30,074 bases of DNA from Euprymna scolopes (GCA_024364805.1 CM044504.1:100013978-100044051); one strand, 5' to 3'. Shown: positions 1 to 11,335, counted from the first letter of the stretch. The notes: generated from the letters alone by a model not told the origin. Numbers and translations: made by a program.

Positions 1-837
1 TATATATATATATATATACTAGCAGATGTATCCAGTGTTGCTCAGGTGCTGGATTAAACAGTTACATCTGTATACATAAGTAGTTGACTCTAAGACATCA
101 GGGCTTTTACATAGTAATGAAATTACATAGTAATCTCCTTTTGCATATTTCGATTTGGTAATTCCAAATTTTGATCCTGCAGCAGCAATTTTTTCCAGCT
201 CAAAAGCAATAAGAAACTATTCTCCAGGTTCGAATAAGCTATATATTAAACTTCAAATCTCTAGTAGTTTATTTTTCTAAACAATTCACTTCTTGTAAGC
301 AGAAAAAAAAAAATACTTGAGAGTGAGATTGAAACCAAAGCCTAAAGACAGTGAGTATGATAACCATTAGGTCAGCTTGCAACGATCTTTAAAAGATGTT
401 TTCAAATCAACTTTTTATCAACATAAAGAAGCTGTCATGTGAATGATTCACGGCGCTTCTAACCCCTACGCTATCATCTGACATTTGCTGAACATCAGCA
501 AAATCTCAATGTAAACATTGTCAATTGCCAAAGAGTTAAAATTGTTTTTACCTAATGAGCAATGCTTTTAGTTAGTAGCAGTTGACGAGAGCTCTACTCC
601 AGAGTAAGGGAAGCAATATATATATTCCTGAACTCACATATATATAAAGAATACGAGAGAAACAAAAATATCCAATTCAAAAATGAATAAAATTTATTTA
701 TTTTCTCTTGTCCATTTATCTTAAATCTAAACTTTTCAAAAACAATATTTTTCATATCAGATGATAGAAAAGCTTGTAAATATAATATAATGCTTTAATT
801 ATGATCTGAAAAATTGAAATAGTTTTAAAGAATTTGT
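1..837. other. AT-rich non-coding DNA
   Basis: The stretch opens with a (TA)n run at 1-18. It contains no open frame with recognisable protein and no clear repeat borders. A GGTTCGAATAA string at about 227 resembles a tRNA T-arm, but no paired stems or box A were found. Nothing else was recognised. Confidence 0.5.
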
Positions 838-934
838 AAAAGGTTAAAAAAAAAAAAAATCTTTTTTCAAAGATTTTAAAAGGTTAAAAAAAAAAATTTT
901 TTTTCAAAGATTTTCCTTGAAAAATCTTTGAGAA
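838..934. repeat. Tandem duplication followed by a hairpin
   Basis: Two tandem copies of an about 50-base unit (AGGTTAAAAA, an A/T run, then TTTTTTCAAAGATTTT) lie at 838-917. The second copy runs straight into an inverted copy of its own end: TCAAAGATTTTCC, a short spacer, then AAAAATCTTTGA. The result is a stem of about 12 base pairs at roughly 904-932. No coding content was seen. Confidence 0.7.
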
Positions 935-1082
935 TTGTATTTTCATTAATAACTAGTAACTTATTAAAGTTGTTATTTTAAAAAGTAAAAGAATTTATTC
1001 TTCTAAAATTTCGACAATCTGACAGACTATTTACTGCATCTCTGAAATAGATTTCTGTTCATATATGAATAATATTTAATGT

Positions 1083-1202
1083 TTATATATATATATATAT
1101 ACAGGATGAGCCACAAGTAGGTGGACAGCAATATATACACACACACACACATATATATACATACATACATACATACATACATACATACATACATACATAC
1201 AA
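1083..1202. repeat. Compound microsatellite: (TA)n, (CA)n, (CATA)n
   Basis: A (TA)n run at 1085-1101 is followed by a unique 32-base spacer, then (AC)n and a (CATA)n tract of about 11 units ending near 1201. Open frames on both strands here are artefacts of the repeat; they encode runs of MYVC or HTYI. The spacer begins ACAGGATGAGCCACAAG, which resembles a mariner-type terminal repeat, but no partner end was found. Confidence 0.9.
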
Positions 1203-3480
1203 AAATGCAAATTGTAGAGTATGTATATAACTTGTCTATTGCAGAATACTGTTATGGTGAAGATGTTAAAAAGTTGGGGGTTTTTTTCTGTATTCTCAAG
1301 ATCCAAACTTTGTAATATCTACTAATATTTTGATTGTATATCATCGATAAAAAAAAAAAAAAAAAAAAAAACATTCATTAGTTTATAATCAAAAACCAAT
1401 TTGTTTGCTACAAGATTTTGTTTATGTGAAAAATTATTTCAATTTATAATCGCTCTGGAATCACATATTGGAAACCAAAGATTGTCTAATATCTATTAAG
1501 CTTAAATAAATTGAATTTGATTCCACAATGAAAACATTATATTTGATTTAACCCCTGTTTGAACAGGTTTAAGAAATTGTATAAAATTAGACAGTACGTA
1601 CAGAAAAAGGAAAATTAAAAGTATTGGGTAAAAAAAAGACTCATTCAAATGAAAAACATCTCAGTCGATTAATCCATCTGATAATTTTTGTATATTATTT
1701 TTAGAAAGTGTTTAATAAAAAACAAATTATAAATCTATTTATATGTTTTTGATTCGTATCAGTCTTCTTTTGCAGAGCTTTGTTTTATTTTTCAATAACA
1801 TTCTAACAGATACATATCAAACTTGAGATAATTATATGTTAAATATTATTGCATTAAAATCATGATTGCAAATGAATTCTTAAAATATTGCGAAAACACA
1901 TTTTAGCAATCATATATTTAATTCTTATGCCATGCATACATCCAATATATATTTATATAATGTATGCATGTGTATAAATAACATATTTTATCAATTTTCT
2001 TCTCTAATCACCTGACAGTAAGAAAAGGTTCAGAAAATGAAAATGGATTCATTGGTAAGTTTTATGGGTCAAAGTACAACACTTGAATGACACCAAAAAC
2101 ATTCATTTATTTTTTTGTTTCTAAATAAATGCAATATTTACACCTTTTCAGTTTGAAAAGTTATAGATTCAAAGAAATAATAAAATAAAAATGAAATTGG
2201 AAAGTTATAATTTAAATATTGTCAACTGGAATTTAGAAAACCATAAATATACAATTAAAGATATTTTTTGATGGAATTGTCTTTGATTTTAAGTAAAAAA
2301 AAAAAATGAATTAAAATAAATTCAAATTGATTTAAAAAAACAAAACAATTATGTTAAATCACATGAACTATTTTAGTTTCCTTAATTCATTTCAACCAAC
2401 CATGAATAAGAGGAATAAACAAACAAAATAAACAAAAAACAATTATATTTTTTAAGAACATTCACTCTACCATGAAGTTTTTTTTGAAGTTGCACTAAAA
2501 TAAATAGGCAGTAAAATAAATAAAATAAAAACGACTAACAGTTTTGGCTTGAAGGGAATCTTTAAAAAAATGTAGTCAGCCACTATTTTAAAACCTTGTT
2601 TTGGTATAAAACAATTAAATCTAATTTTTTTTGACAAAAAATACAACTAAAGAAACTGTTTTTTTTCCTCTGTGGCTAATTTACACTGATTCTTATTCTG
2701 GCTTCTTATTGTTTACACATTTTTTTAAAAAATAATTTTCTCTTATTTTAAAAGATGGCGTTTTACATTGAAGAATGCATTATGATCAGGAAGGACTCGC
2801 CTCCCTCTTCCTTTTTAAAATGAATTTGTGAAAAATTTATTTTCAAAGAATGAGGTTCCTATTCTACAACTTTTGAACACATTAAAAACAGACATTTTAT
2901 GGACTTTAAAGCTTTTTGTTTAAATCATAAAAAGATCTAAGTTTTGTTTTCCATTTTCAACATGATTTTGTAACAAAGGATTATGGAAGGATTGATTAAC
3001 TCCCTCAAATACCACACCACATGCTTAGATGGTAGCATGACCACTTACCCACTAATTATTTTTTACTTTCATTCTCCCAGACATCACCAAAGCAAATATT
3101 TCAGTCTACACCATGTATAAATCACTATCATTATTTCGTTTTGCCATTATTTGACTTCATCAATTGCAAATAAATCATTGCTGCAGAAAATATGGAATGC
3201 TCCCATTCATATTCACTTCTAATTCTAACGAGAATTTCATTGCCTGCTCAGACATAAACCATCATACTATATTCCACATTTCCCGAACACTACAGAATGC
3301 TTTTCGTTACAGTAAACATGACTGCACATCCATTCACTTCAAAACAACAATGCCATTAGTTATCAATTTTGATCTATTACAAACAACATATTACAAGGGA
3401 ATTAAAAACAACTGCCATTGATTCTTCACTTAATTATATGATTGTTACATTATTCTTTGTGCAATCGCTTTCATTAACTT
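1203..3480. other. AT-rich non-coding DNA
   Basis: No gene was recognised here. An A-run lies at 1349-1371. The short open frame at 3164-3421 on the plus strand resembles no family I know and has no splice or start context. The segment 2990-3420 is slightly less AT-rich than its flanks and could be an old repeat. Confidence 0.45.
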
Positions 3481-3489
3481 CTGTTGCGC

Positions 3490-4085
3490 TGTTCATGTTT
3501 ATTGATAGAGACAGAGAGAATGTGTGTTTTTACTTATTGTTTTCTTAATTTTGTATTGATGCTAATACTGCTATAATACTACTCCTAATATCTTTTTTCG
3601 TCATGGCATCTGCAATCATTTTTCAGTCCATAGAGAGAACAACTGAGAGAGAGAATGTGTGTGTGTGTAGCTACCGTCTTTATTCCGTCTCAATACTTAT
3701 ACTGATATTACGATACTACTACTACTGATAATAATAATCATTTCCTTTTGTAGTTGATAATTCTTTTGATTATTGGTGCAATCAATTCAAAACTTAACAA
3801 TCATAAAAAACATTTGTTTAACATCATAAAAACATTTGTTTTCTCTATCAAGAACTTTTGTTTAGCTGTCCGAGTTTATTAATTTGCACGTGCATGATAG
3901 AGACAGACAGACAAACAGATAGAATGTCTGTGCGTATGTCTTCACCTGCCATCTTATTTTTTGTCTTGATACTAATGCTTAGATATTACTATATAATACT
4001 ACTACTAAAGACAATAATAATTTCCTTCTGTAGTTAATAATTCTTTTTATTTGCGGAGACCTCACTTCATAACTTATCGTTTTTT
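3490..4085 (+). repeat. Three diverged tandem-like copies of an ATAGAGACAGAGAG unit
   Basis: Three copies share the order ATAGAGACAGAGAGAATGTGTGT, split here as ATAGAGACAGAG then AGAATGTGTGT. This is followed by a TTGATACTAATGCT segment, a (TAC)n/(ATA)n stretch, then TTCCTTYTGTAGTTRATAATT. They begin near 3503, 3628 and 3890. Copies 2 and 3 match over the longest span. Fainter partial copies recur at about 4765-4850 and 5045-5090. Unequal spacing (about 130 then 260 bases) suggests indels. No coding content was seen, and the origin is unknown. Confidence 0.65.
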
Positions 4086-4157
4086 TGTATTTCTTGGATA
4101 TGTTAATAAATTCGACATAACAATTAAGTAGATAGTATTAGTTTTGATACTTGCATA

Positions 4158-4344
4158 TCAATGTTACTGTACTGAAATAACATTATTTAGAAACCCATTC
4201 TTAACATGAGGAGAGTGTTTTGTAACTATTTGGTACTTTCACCTAACAATTTAATAAACAAAAATATTGTCAAAAATTGAAGTAAACTTGAAAATACTAT
4301 TAAAAAAATAAAATTAAAAAAAAAAAACATAGCACAGTAACATA
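4158..4344. mobile_element. Short inverted-repeat element (MITE-like), copy with ATGTTACTGT ends
   Basis: The ends ATGTTACTGTACT (near 4160) and CATAGCACAGTAACAT (near 4328-4343) are inverted copies over about 13 bases. The interior matches that of the element at 19782-19985: CCATTCTTAACATG, GTGTTTTGTA, AACAATTTAATAAA, AGTAAACTTG. The total is about 187 bases, with no coding capacity. The superfamily cannot be named. Confidence 0.6.
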
Positions 4345-6438
4345 AATGCACAAGCACCTTAGTTTTACTTGAAATTCAATACTTCACTTTTTGAATTTCA
4401 CTGGTATAACGTATTGCTACATATGGACTGAAAACTATATAAGAATTTGAATCCAATTCAAATACTAGTGGGGGAAGAAGGAATTTGGGGATTAAGATTT
4501 AGTTTTATTAGCGGGAGGTGGGGGGGGGGCTACATTCTTAGACAAACAAAACAAAATATTATATCATTTCTCTTTCAAGGAAAGAATCAAGAAACCAACT
4601 TTACTTTATGGGTGGGTGATGGAGGCATGCACATTTTTTGGCTTTGATGCATATTTTTTTAAAAGTTAACTAATGTGCTTTTTAAATTTTTTTATACCTC
4701 ATCTCAAAAGCAAAAAATTACCCCAAGCTAAAAGGATTTCTCTTACATGGAAGGACAACATGCGTACATGTGTTTGTCTATCGTCTTCTACATCTCCTTA
4801 CTGTTGTTAATGTTACTTCTATTATTATTATGATCATATTTTTTTCCTTCCTGACATGGGCTACTAACCCAGCTTTGCGAGTTTCGATTCTGGATCATTC
4901 AATAGCAATAATTTTATTGTTTTTATGGTTTCAGGATTGATTAAAATATGTCTTCAAATACATTTTTTTATTCAGTACTTTCCTTTATTGGAAGGGGGGG
5001 GGGATCATGCACATTTTAAAAAAAAATGTAAACTAACATGCTTTTTAACATTTCTTTTCATTAGCGAGGACCTCAATTCTTCACTTACCAATCACTTCAT
5101 AAAATAAAACAAAGCAAATTTAGCTGAGTCTACAATAATCATAGTTTAATCTATGTTTTAGTTTGTTTTTTTTCCAACAAATCTGTTCTGGCTTTATACC
5201 ATCTTTCCACCGGACAATGCCGGTACACAAGCACTTCTAGTTTTCTAATAATTATTTGATGTTCAGTGTGTGTTTTTAAATATAGGAAAAATTTAAAACT
5301 ACAATAATTACAACAAAAAAAGCTGCTAAAAATGGCCAAGGATTCTTTTTTTTTTAAAGGGTTCCACTTCTACACTTTTAGATTGTATACAAAATGTACG
5401 TCGCCATAACTAGCAAGACATAAAAACAATACATTTAATTATAATAAATTATTAAAATAAAAAGTAAAATAAGAAAAAAAAGGAAAAGAAAATGTGTTTT
5501 TACCTCATTCATCGTTTGTTGTTGCAGCCGGGCGCTCACCTGCCATTTACATAGACAATAATATGAACACGGCCTCTTAACAGAATTACGACTTGCTTGT
5601 TTGCAGTTAGGATTGTTTTTTTTTTTTTAAATACAAATACATCAAGAATTTCAAAATTGTAAATTAAACGTTTGAATACATATTTTCATAGACTTATCAT
5701 GTGGAACATTCAAATACCACAAAGAAAACAAAAGCATATCCATGTAAATTAAGCAAACGAAACATTCATGAATACTTGCTAGTAAGATCAGTTTTATCTA
5801 AAAACATTTTTCCTGCAACAATTTTGGAATTAATTAAAACGAACAACTAGAAATCGGTTGGATGTATTAACTCATAAAAAGTTAAAGTTAATGTTGAGAT
5901 ACAAAATTAATGAAAATCAAACAAATGAAAACAAGAATTTTAAACTTTCACATAAATTTCACATCGTTAGAAATGGAAAATTGAACAGTTAACAGTGGAT
6001 GCACAGGGACACTAGTTACTTTTATCTATAAGTAATGCAAGATCATCGGGTTAATGTTGTTGTTTGAAGAGTGTACACATAGAATCAAGAGACTATGATG
6101 ACCGATAGGTTCTCACCTTGCATCTAACAGTTTCCATGCGCTCTTAATTTTGTCGATACTCTCTGCTCTAAAATAAAATTGCAGGGTTTATCATACATGT
6201 TCACTGTAGTAACTGCTTTCTGCAAACTAATCAATGACAACATAAGCAAAGATTTATCACAGAGAGATGAGTTATTACAGATTTCACTCATCGTTTGGCT
6301 TGTGAGACAAGTGCTTGAGGCAACATCTGCAACAGATGGTTACTCTTTTGTAGGTGCACGTTCAAAATCCTGCCCTAGTTTCTACTGTAGTGATTGACAT
6401 GCTAAATAAATATGGCCACATTTAAAAAAGAAAAAAGG
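4345..6438. other. Non-coding DNA with G-runs and a diverged local duplication
   Basis: Two related segments about 400 bases apart (about 4605-4690 and 4985-5055) share ATGCACATTTT followed by GTAAACTAACATGCTTTTTAA-like sequence, and each is preceded by a G-rich run. A TGGGCTACTAACCCA hairpin with a following TTTCGATTC at 4857-4893 resembles a serine tRNA anticodon arm, but the T-arm does not pair. The plus-strand open frame at 6179-6397 matches nothing known to me. No host exon was recognised. Confidence 0.45.
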
Positions 6439-6845
6439 TAATTGTCCAGAATTACACCTATATTAAAAAAATAAAGAAAAATCTGTATGATGTACATATC
6501 CGAGATGCAAAGAAAATATTGTATGCAAAAAAAATCAGGTAAATTGAAGTAGCTTTATTTTTAAATAAGAAATCACATTTTATGGATAAATGAAGAGCGA
6601 CAATCTCAGGACCCCATCGTGAAAACAGTCTGAGGAAACAAAGGAGATAACTCCAAATCGAGATTTTAGAAAACCATTCTTAATATGAAGAGGGAAGCAT
6701 TGGAAACACTTAAATTTGCTTAAAAATAATTTTCCTTATAAAAATAAAGCTACTTGATCAATTTACGATTTTTGGTACACAAGATTTTCTTTTCGTCATC
6801 AGTACATACAGCATACTGATTTTTCTTTATTTCCGTTTTTTTCAT
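6439..6845 (-). mobile_element. MITE family A, copy 1 (inverted orientation)
   Basis: The left arm has AATTGTCCAGAATTACACC, then TATATTAAAAAAATAAAG and a GTATGATGTACAT block. The right arm carries the inverted counterparts: AAAGCTACTTGATCAATTTA, CATCAGTACATACAGCATAC and TTTTTCTTTATTTC. The central core (ATTGTCGCTCTT to GAGTTATCTCC in reverse complement) lines up with copies 2 and 3 on the opposite strand, so this copy is inverted. The outermost right end is decayed and no clear target duplication is visible. Confidence 0.7.
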
Positions 6846-7129
6846 CCGAGAGGAGATGAGGATAAATGACAAAAAAGCTCTAGTAAAAAGGTCCACCCAT
6901 ATATTCACATTTTCACAAATGGAACATATTCAGTAAGTTTTGTCTTAAACAACGAAAACATTTACATACGAAATATCTTCAATAAGTTTCCAAACTTTTT
7001 TTTTTTTGTACAGGCATTTAAAATTGTTGTAGACTCTTGAAAATTCAGTATGTTATTGCTATACATCTTATGAGATGACTGACGAGTTTTTATGATTTCA
7101 GGTTCAAATAAACAACTACAGCATGAATT
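6846..7129. other. Non-coding spacer
   Basis: Nothing was recognised apart from a T-run at 7000-7010. Confidence 0.4.
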
Positions 7130-7905
7130 GTAATACACCCTGCTGAAGCCTGATTGTCACAGCTGGTGAATTTCAAATGTGAGAATACTTTAGAAGAATG
7201 ATATGCAAAACAATTGTTTTAAACTTGGAGAAAATACCATAGAATGTATGGAATGCTTCAGACTGCTTTTGGACTATCTCGCATGAATTGCGCATCAGTT
7301 TTTGATGGTATAAGAGATTCAAAGAAGGCAGGGAGTCTGTGAGGGATGATGAGAGGTGTAGGAGGAGTAAAGAAGTCAGAAAACTAGAGTTGATTGGCTA
7401 AATAAAGAATTTCATGGATAAGGACCATTATGTGTCTATAGACAATAAGTGCACAGTTTGATGTCAGTGTGGGAACTGTACACACAATTATTCGCGAGGA
7501 ACTGAAGATATGGAAGATTTGCGCAAAGTTTGTTCCAAAAGTACTCTATTCTTGCCACAGACTATTTGATCAAGATGGGCATCAAGACAGTTCCTCACCC
7601 TCCCTATAGTCCAGGCCTTGCTCCCTGTGACTTTTGGTTATTCCCTAAGCTCAAAGAAAACCTTAGAGACTGTTGTTATGAGACAATTGAGGAGATGAAA
7701 GAGGCTGTGAGAAAAACCTCCAGAAGTTATTGGAACGGTACAACAAGTGCATTGCAGCCGGAGGAGATTACTTCAAAGGGGACTAGTTTCATATGTGTAC
7801 TATCAATATGAAAAAAAGTCTGGAAACTTATTGTACATGGTATACCATAGATAAATATAGTATATATGAGATATTTGAATACTTTCGTATGCAGGGTGAT
7901 CGCAA
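7130..7905 (+). mobile_element. Degraded mariner DNA transposon
   Basis: Mariner elements move by a DD34D transposase that inserts at TA. Two transposase blocks remain. The first, about 7210-7545, reads in pieces as KLGENTIECMECF, FKEGRESVRDDERCRRSKEV, FMDKDHYVSID and AQFDVSVGTVHTIIREELK. The second is 7548-7850: ATDYLIKMGIKTVPHPPYS, then GLAPCDFWLFPKLKENLR, then YNKCIAAGGDYFKGD. The middle third, with the first two catalytic aspartates, is deleted. The third aspartate, normally in YSPDLAP, is Gly. Several stops and frame changes break the rest. CACCCTGC near 7135 and CAGGGTGA near 7890 may be the inverted ends, weakly supported. It cannot encode an active enzyme. Confidence 0.93.
7530..7811 (+). 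pseudogene. Mariner transposase C-terminal fragment
   Basis: This is the open stretch of the relic above. It carries the mariner signature PHPPYSPGLAPCDFWLFPK, in which the catalytic Asp of SPDLAP is replaced by Gly. The next block, YETIEEMKEAVRK, matches the helix after the catalytic core. A frame change follows, because the typical ERYNKCIAAGGDYF tail is read in another frame just downstream. The apparent methionine start at 7530 is not the natural start; it lies next to the internal deletion junction (about 7545). Confidence 0.92.
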
Positions 7906-8415
7906 TATGCAACCATTTTAATGTTTTTCATTTGGAAACTTTTTGAACAATTCTTATAATTCTTAATTATGAAATTATACAAATGAAAAGACAACAAAAA
8001 CAAAAAATACAAATAAAAACGACATACAAAAATGTAAAAACAAAATTTAAGAAAACCATAAATTGAATTTTAATATATTTCAAAGATGATCAGCACCAAA
8101 AGTGAGGATAAAAATTTTATCAATAAAATTTGATATTCAGAGAATGCAATCCTACGGATGAAGTAGTGAATGAAAATAAGTTATGTCATTTTTAGGCAAA
8201 CATTCTTTTTCTATCTAAATAAGAATTTATCCTTTGTGTTAAGATTTGTTGAAACGTTACTTTAATACATTTTAAAGATAATATTTGATAAACATTTTTA
8301 TCTTGTGGATAAGTTGTTGATCATTCAAAGAGTCAAAGTGAATAGATAGCGATTTAATTGTGATATGTGGAAGTAGATGACAGGCAAATAATGTGCATTT
8401 AAATTAATCTTATCA
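7906..8415. other. AT-rich non-coding DNA
   Basis: No gene or defined repeat was recognised. The minus-strand open frames here are low-complexity Lys/Phe/Tyr-rich translations of AT-rich DNA. Confidence 0.4.
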
Positions 8416-8845
8416 AAGATTTTGGTTTTTGTCCAGAATTGCACCTATATTAAAAAACAAAAAATAAAGAAAACTGTACATTACTGTGATGAAACAAAAA
8501 TATATTTAAAAAATCACATAAATTGATCAAGAAGTTTTTATTTTTATAAAGAAAATCATTTTAAAGAGATTTACAAGAATTTGTAGGCATTACAACATAC
8601 ATCTAGTCAGTATGAATTATTATCTCCCTTTGTTTTTAGATTGTTTTAAAAATGGTGGACAAGATAGATGCTCTTCGGTTACTCATAAAATTTGATTTTC
8701 TGATTTAAAAATCGAACTACTCGATCAATTTATGTGATTTTTGGAATATGTTTATTTTCATTCGTCACGGCTATGTATATCACACAGGTTTTTCTTTATT
8801 TTTATTTTTTTAATATAGTGAAAATTCTGAATAAACCCAAGATTT
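8416..8845 (+). mobile_element. MITE family A, copy 2 (best preserved), with flanking AAGATTT
   Basis: The element body is 8423-8838 (416 bases). Its arms form an inverted repeat of about 140 bases. The left arm begins TGGTTTTTGTCCAGAATT and runs through AATCACATAAATTGATCAAG. The right arm runs GATCAATTTATGTGATTTTT and ends TTCTGAATAAACCC. The unpaired core contains GTAGGCATTACAACATA and TTATCTCCCTTTGTTTTTAG. The 7-base direct repeat AAGATTT flanks it at 8416-8422 and 8839-8845, consistent with a target duplication. There is no coding capacity. Confidence 0.85.
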
Positions 8846-11030
8846 CCGCCACCTGCAGAGTGAGACAAGGCAAATGAAAATCATTTCAGATTGATAATCT
8901 AAAAAAGTTTATAAATTAGGCACATAACCAACCAAATAACTGTTTGTTTCTAGCTTAGTACAAACGCCATTACCTGTTATTCAATATTTTGCACCATTAA
9001 CTCTTGCAGATTATTTTACATAATTTATGTCTGATGTTGCTATGGTTTTTCTTTTTACATCTTCCAAATAGAAACGAAATGAGACAAAAAAATCTCAAGT
9101 CACACTTTTGATAATCTTTGTTCATTATAGGATTGAAGAGAGGCGTGATTTATTTTATACTAACAAATAAAAACCAATGAGTGGAAAACTGAGAGGACAC
9201 GGTATATTTTAAGAGATTCATTCACAAAGCTAACATATCACTAGAAAATGTCACAGAATCAGTTTTGAAAACAGAATACAAGAAAAAATAGCTCGATTTT
9301 GGTACCGATATCATAAGAAAAAGGGAAACAAACTGGAGTGAGAATAAGCTCACGATGCAATGTGGCGAGCAACAAAGCTTTTCGACGATGCAAAAAGATG
9401 AAAAAATGAGTGGAAGTCAAAAACAGCAGTTAATATATATATATATATAAGATAAATACAGTTAGCTTGTGTTAGCTGCGGTTATAAATAAGGCAGGGGT
9501 CAGGCAGAAAGGCCAAGATCATTGCGCTGGGAGTGGGGAGTAAAAAAAAAAAAGAATTTTTTAATCTTTCGAAAAAGCTGTTGGCTTTGACGTCTAAAAA
9601 GACAATAGATTGTTGAGGAGCAAAAAACACGCACAAAAACAATGTTTACAGCCAGGATATGGAAAAAAAAAAAAAACCCACACGGGTCAAAAAACAAAAA
9701 ATGTTTAAAAAAAATAAAAATAAAAAATAACTTTCATTACAAAAGTCTTGTAAATTTACTTTGTAATTATTTTTCTTTCTAAAAAGAATTTAAGCAAAGA
9801 CTTTCATTTGCCATTAGAAGCAAAAAACAAAGAAACAAGTCAATTCATGTGAAATCCAGAACAGATAAAAAAAATGATCAATGGACTTTGATTAAAATGG
9901 ATAACAAAAGTTTTATGCGACAAATTACATTGCACATTTCAGTGAAAGAATTCTTCCTTATATATGATATTTAAAAACATGAGTACAGGCAGAGTGAGAA
10001 AAAGTTGCTTGAATTTTGAAAAATGTATTTGGCTTGCTAACTTATGATGGATATTCCATTGGATCAGAGAGAACATTGTAGAATATATATAAAAATAAAT
10101 AAAAAATACAAAAAAAAAAAATCACTACTCTCCAAAAACTTGTTCAAAAAAGTGTAAAATATTTGAATGCAATCAAAACCATCAATTGCTATAGTGAAAA
10201 CTATTACAGCTTACCTTACTTAAGTTGGGGGCTTTGAAAAAATTTAATTTTGTGAAATTAAAGAGAATCTGAGAATGATAACATTTTTAAAATATAAATT
10301 TTGTATCATATAATAATTCATTGGTAAAACATTTCCATTATTCAAATTATTTTTCTCATCTTAAGTGTTTTTCACAGGTTTTGCTTGATGATGTAATCTG
10401 ACTTTCTTCAAGTGTATCTTGTTGAACTCAGGAATCTTTCTCTCAAACCCAGGAACCTTTCTCTCAAACTCCAGTATCTGCACAAAATTTCTAATGGAAC
10501 CCATCACAGGGGTAGAATGTTCTTATTCCATCAGCCTTGACAATGTAGAAGTCTTACATAATTCACAATTTAATTCTTAGTATCACCTGCTGCTTCAACC
10601 TCCAGAAGAGCACAACTTAGAACTAAATTTTACCTAGTACTTTGTTAAATGCATTGCGTGAATAATATTCAAGAAGAAAACAGTAGTTTGTATAATTATC
10701 AATCCTCATCAAAAAAATTCAGAAACATAAAATATTTTATGCTGAGCATTTTCTTGCTTTCTGGGAGCAATTATCAGAGGAAGCACTTTTCAAGTAACTG
10801 GCAGACAACGTTTTGTCATACACAAATTACAAACTTTCAACCATTAATTCATTTTTTTCTTTTTAATTGTTTTATTGTCAATCATGAAAACAGTAACTAT
10901 ATTTCCATTGTTTTTCTGCAAAATAATTATGGAGAATTTTGAACGTCAAGATTTATGGAAGAAACACAAAGTTCTTTGAATTTATATTTAAAGGACAAGA
11001 TTTAAGCTTTCCTCAGTATCAGTAGGGGGA
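8846..11030. other. Non-coding DNA, no gene recognised
   Basis: It contains a (TA)n run at 9431-9449, two A-runs near 9542 and 9663, and a short tandem duplication at about 10429-10475 (CAGGAAYCTTTCTCTCAAAC twice). The plus-strand open frame 10649-10942 has no recognisable domain. Segment 9450-9540 is less AT-rich, but I cannot name it. Confidence 0.45.
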
Positions 11031-11039
11031 TAGTAGAAA

Positions 11040-11335
11040 AGTTCAAAAAGGAATTGAAACATTCAGAATTTAACTAAGAGATGACATCAGAAAACCCCCA
11101 AAAAGAAACGCATTTGATGGCATCGTCTTCAGTGTCATCATGCCATTCTACTTCTTCGGTGGGTGATTCTGACTGCAAACCATCTTAATTTCTCTGTGTG
11201 GGATGCAGTGAAATGATATATCAACAAACTGCAACATGAAGGATGAGCTAAAGATCAGGATCACCAGAGCCTTTGAGCGCTTTAATCAAGGGACAGTGAC
11301 GATATATGTTAAAGCATTCAAATCTATCTAAAAGT
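11040..11335 (+). mobile_element. Mariner-like transposase C-terminal scrap
   Basis: Read in two frames, 11175-11335 gives NFSVWDAVK, YINKLQHE, then ELKIRITRAFERFNQGTV and YVKAFKS. This order (LDFSVW, then a variable linker, then a helix with LK and AF, then the end) is the usual C-terminus of mariner-type transposases just after the third catalytic residue. GATTCTGACTGCAAACC just upstream could be the decayed SPDxNP motif. Nothing clear remains upstream of about 11040 and no terminal repeats were found. It is less certain than the other transposon calls. Confidence 0.5.

Noticed and set aside
215-240. GGTTCGAATAA resembling RNA polymerase III box B
   Set aside because: No box A at the right distance and no paired arms.
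1076-1315. Open frames on both strands over the CATA repeat
   Set aside because: Products of tetranucleotide repeat translation (MYVC and HTYI runs).
3164-3421. Plus-strand 85-codon open frame
   Set aside because: No recognised domain, no splice context, and codon content typical of AT-rich non-coding DNA.
4857-4893. tRNA-Ser-like anticodon hairpin (TGGGCTACTAACCCA) with TTTCGATTC downstream
   Set aside because: There is no D-arm or acceptor stem, and the supposed T-stem does not pair; not enough for a tRNA or SINE call.
5540-5600. Minus-strand ATGGCAG followed by GTGAGCGC, a possible first-exon donor
   Set aside because: No supporting acceptor, conserved protein or promoter context; a donor-like string alone is weak.
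6665-6715. CCATTCTTAATATGAAGAGG resembling the core of the 4.16 and 19.78 kb elements
   Set aside because: The surrounding sequence aligns instead, in reverse, with the core of MITE family A copies 2 and 3, so the short match is taken as chance.
10649-10942. Plus-strand 97-codon open frame
   Set aside because: Phe/Ile/Asn-rich translation with no family resemblance; likely chance.
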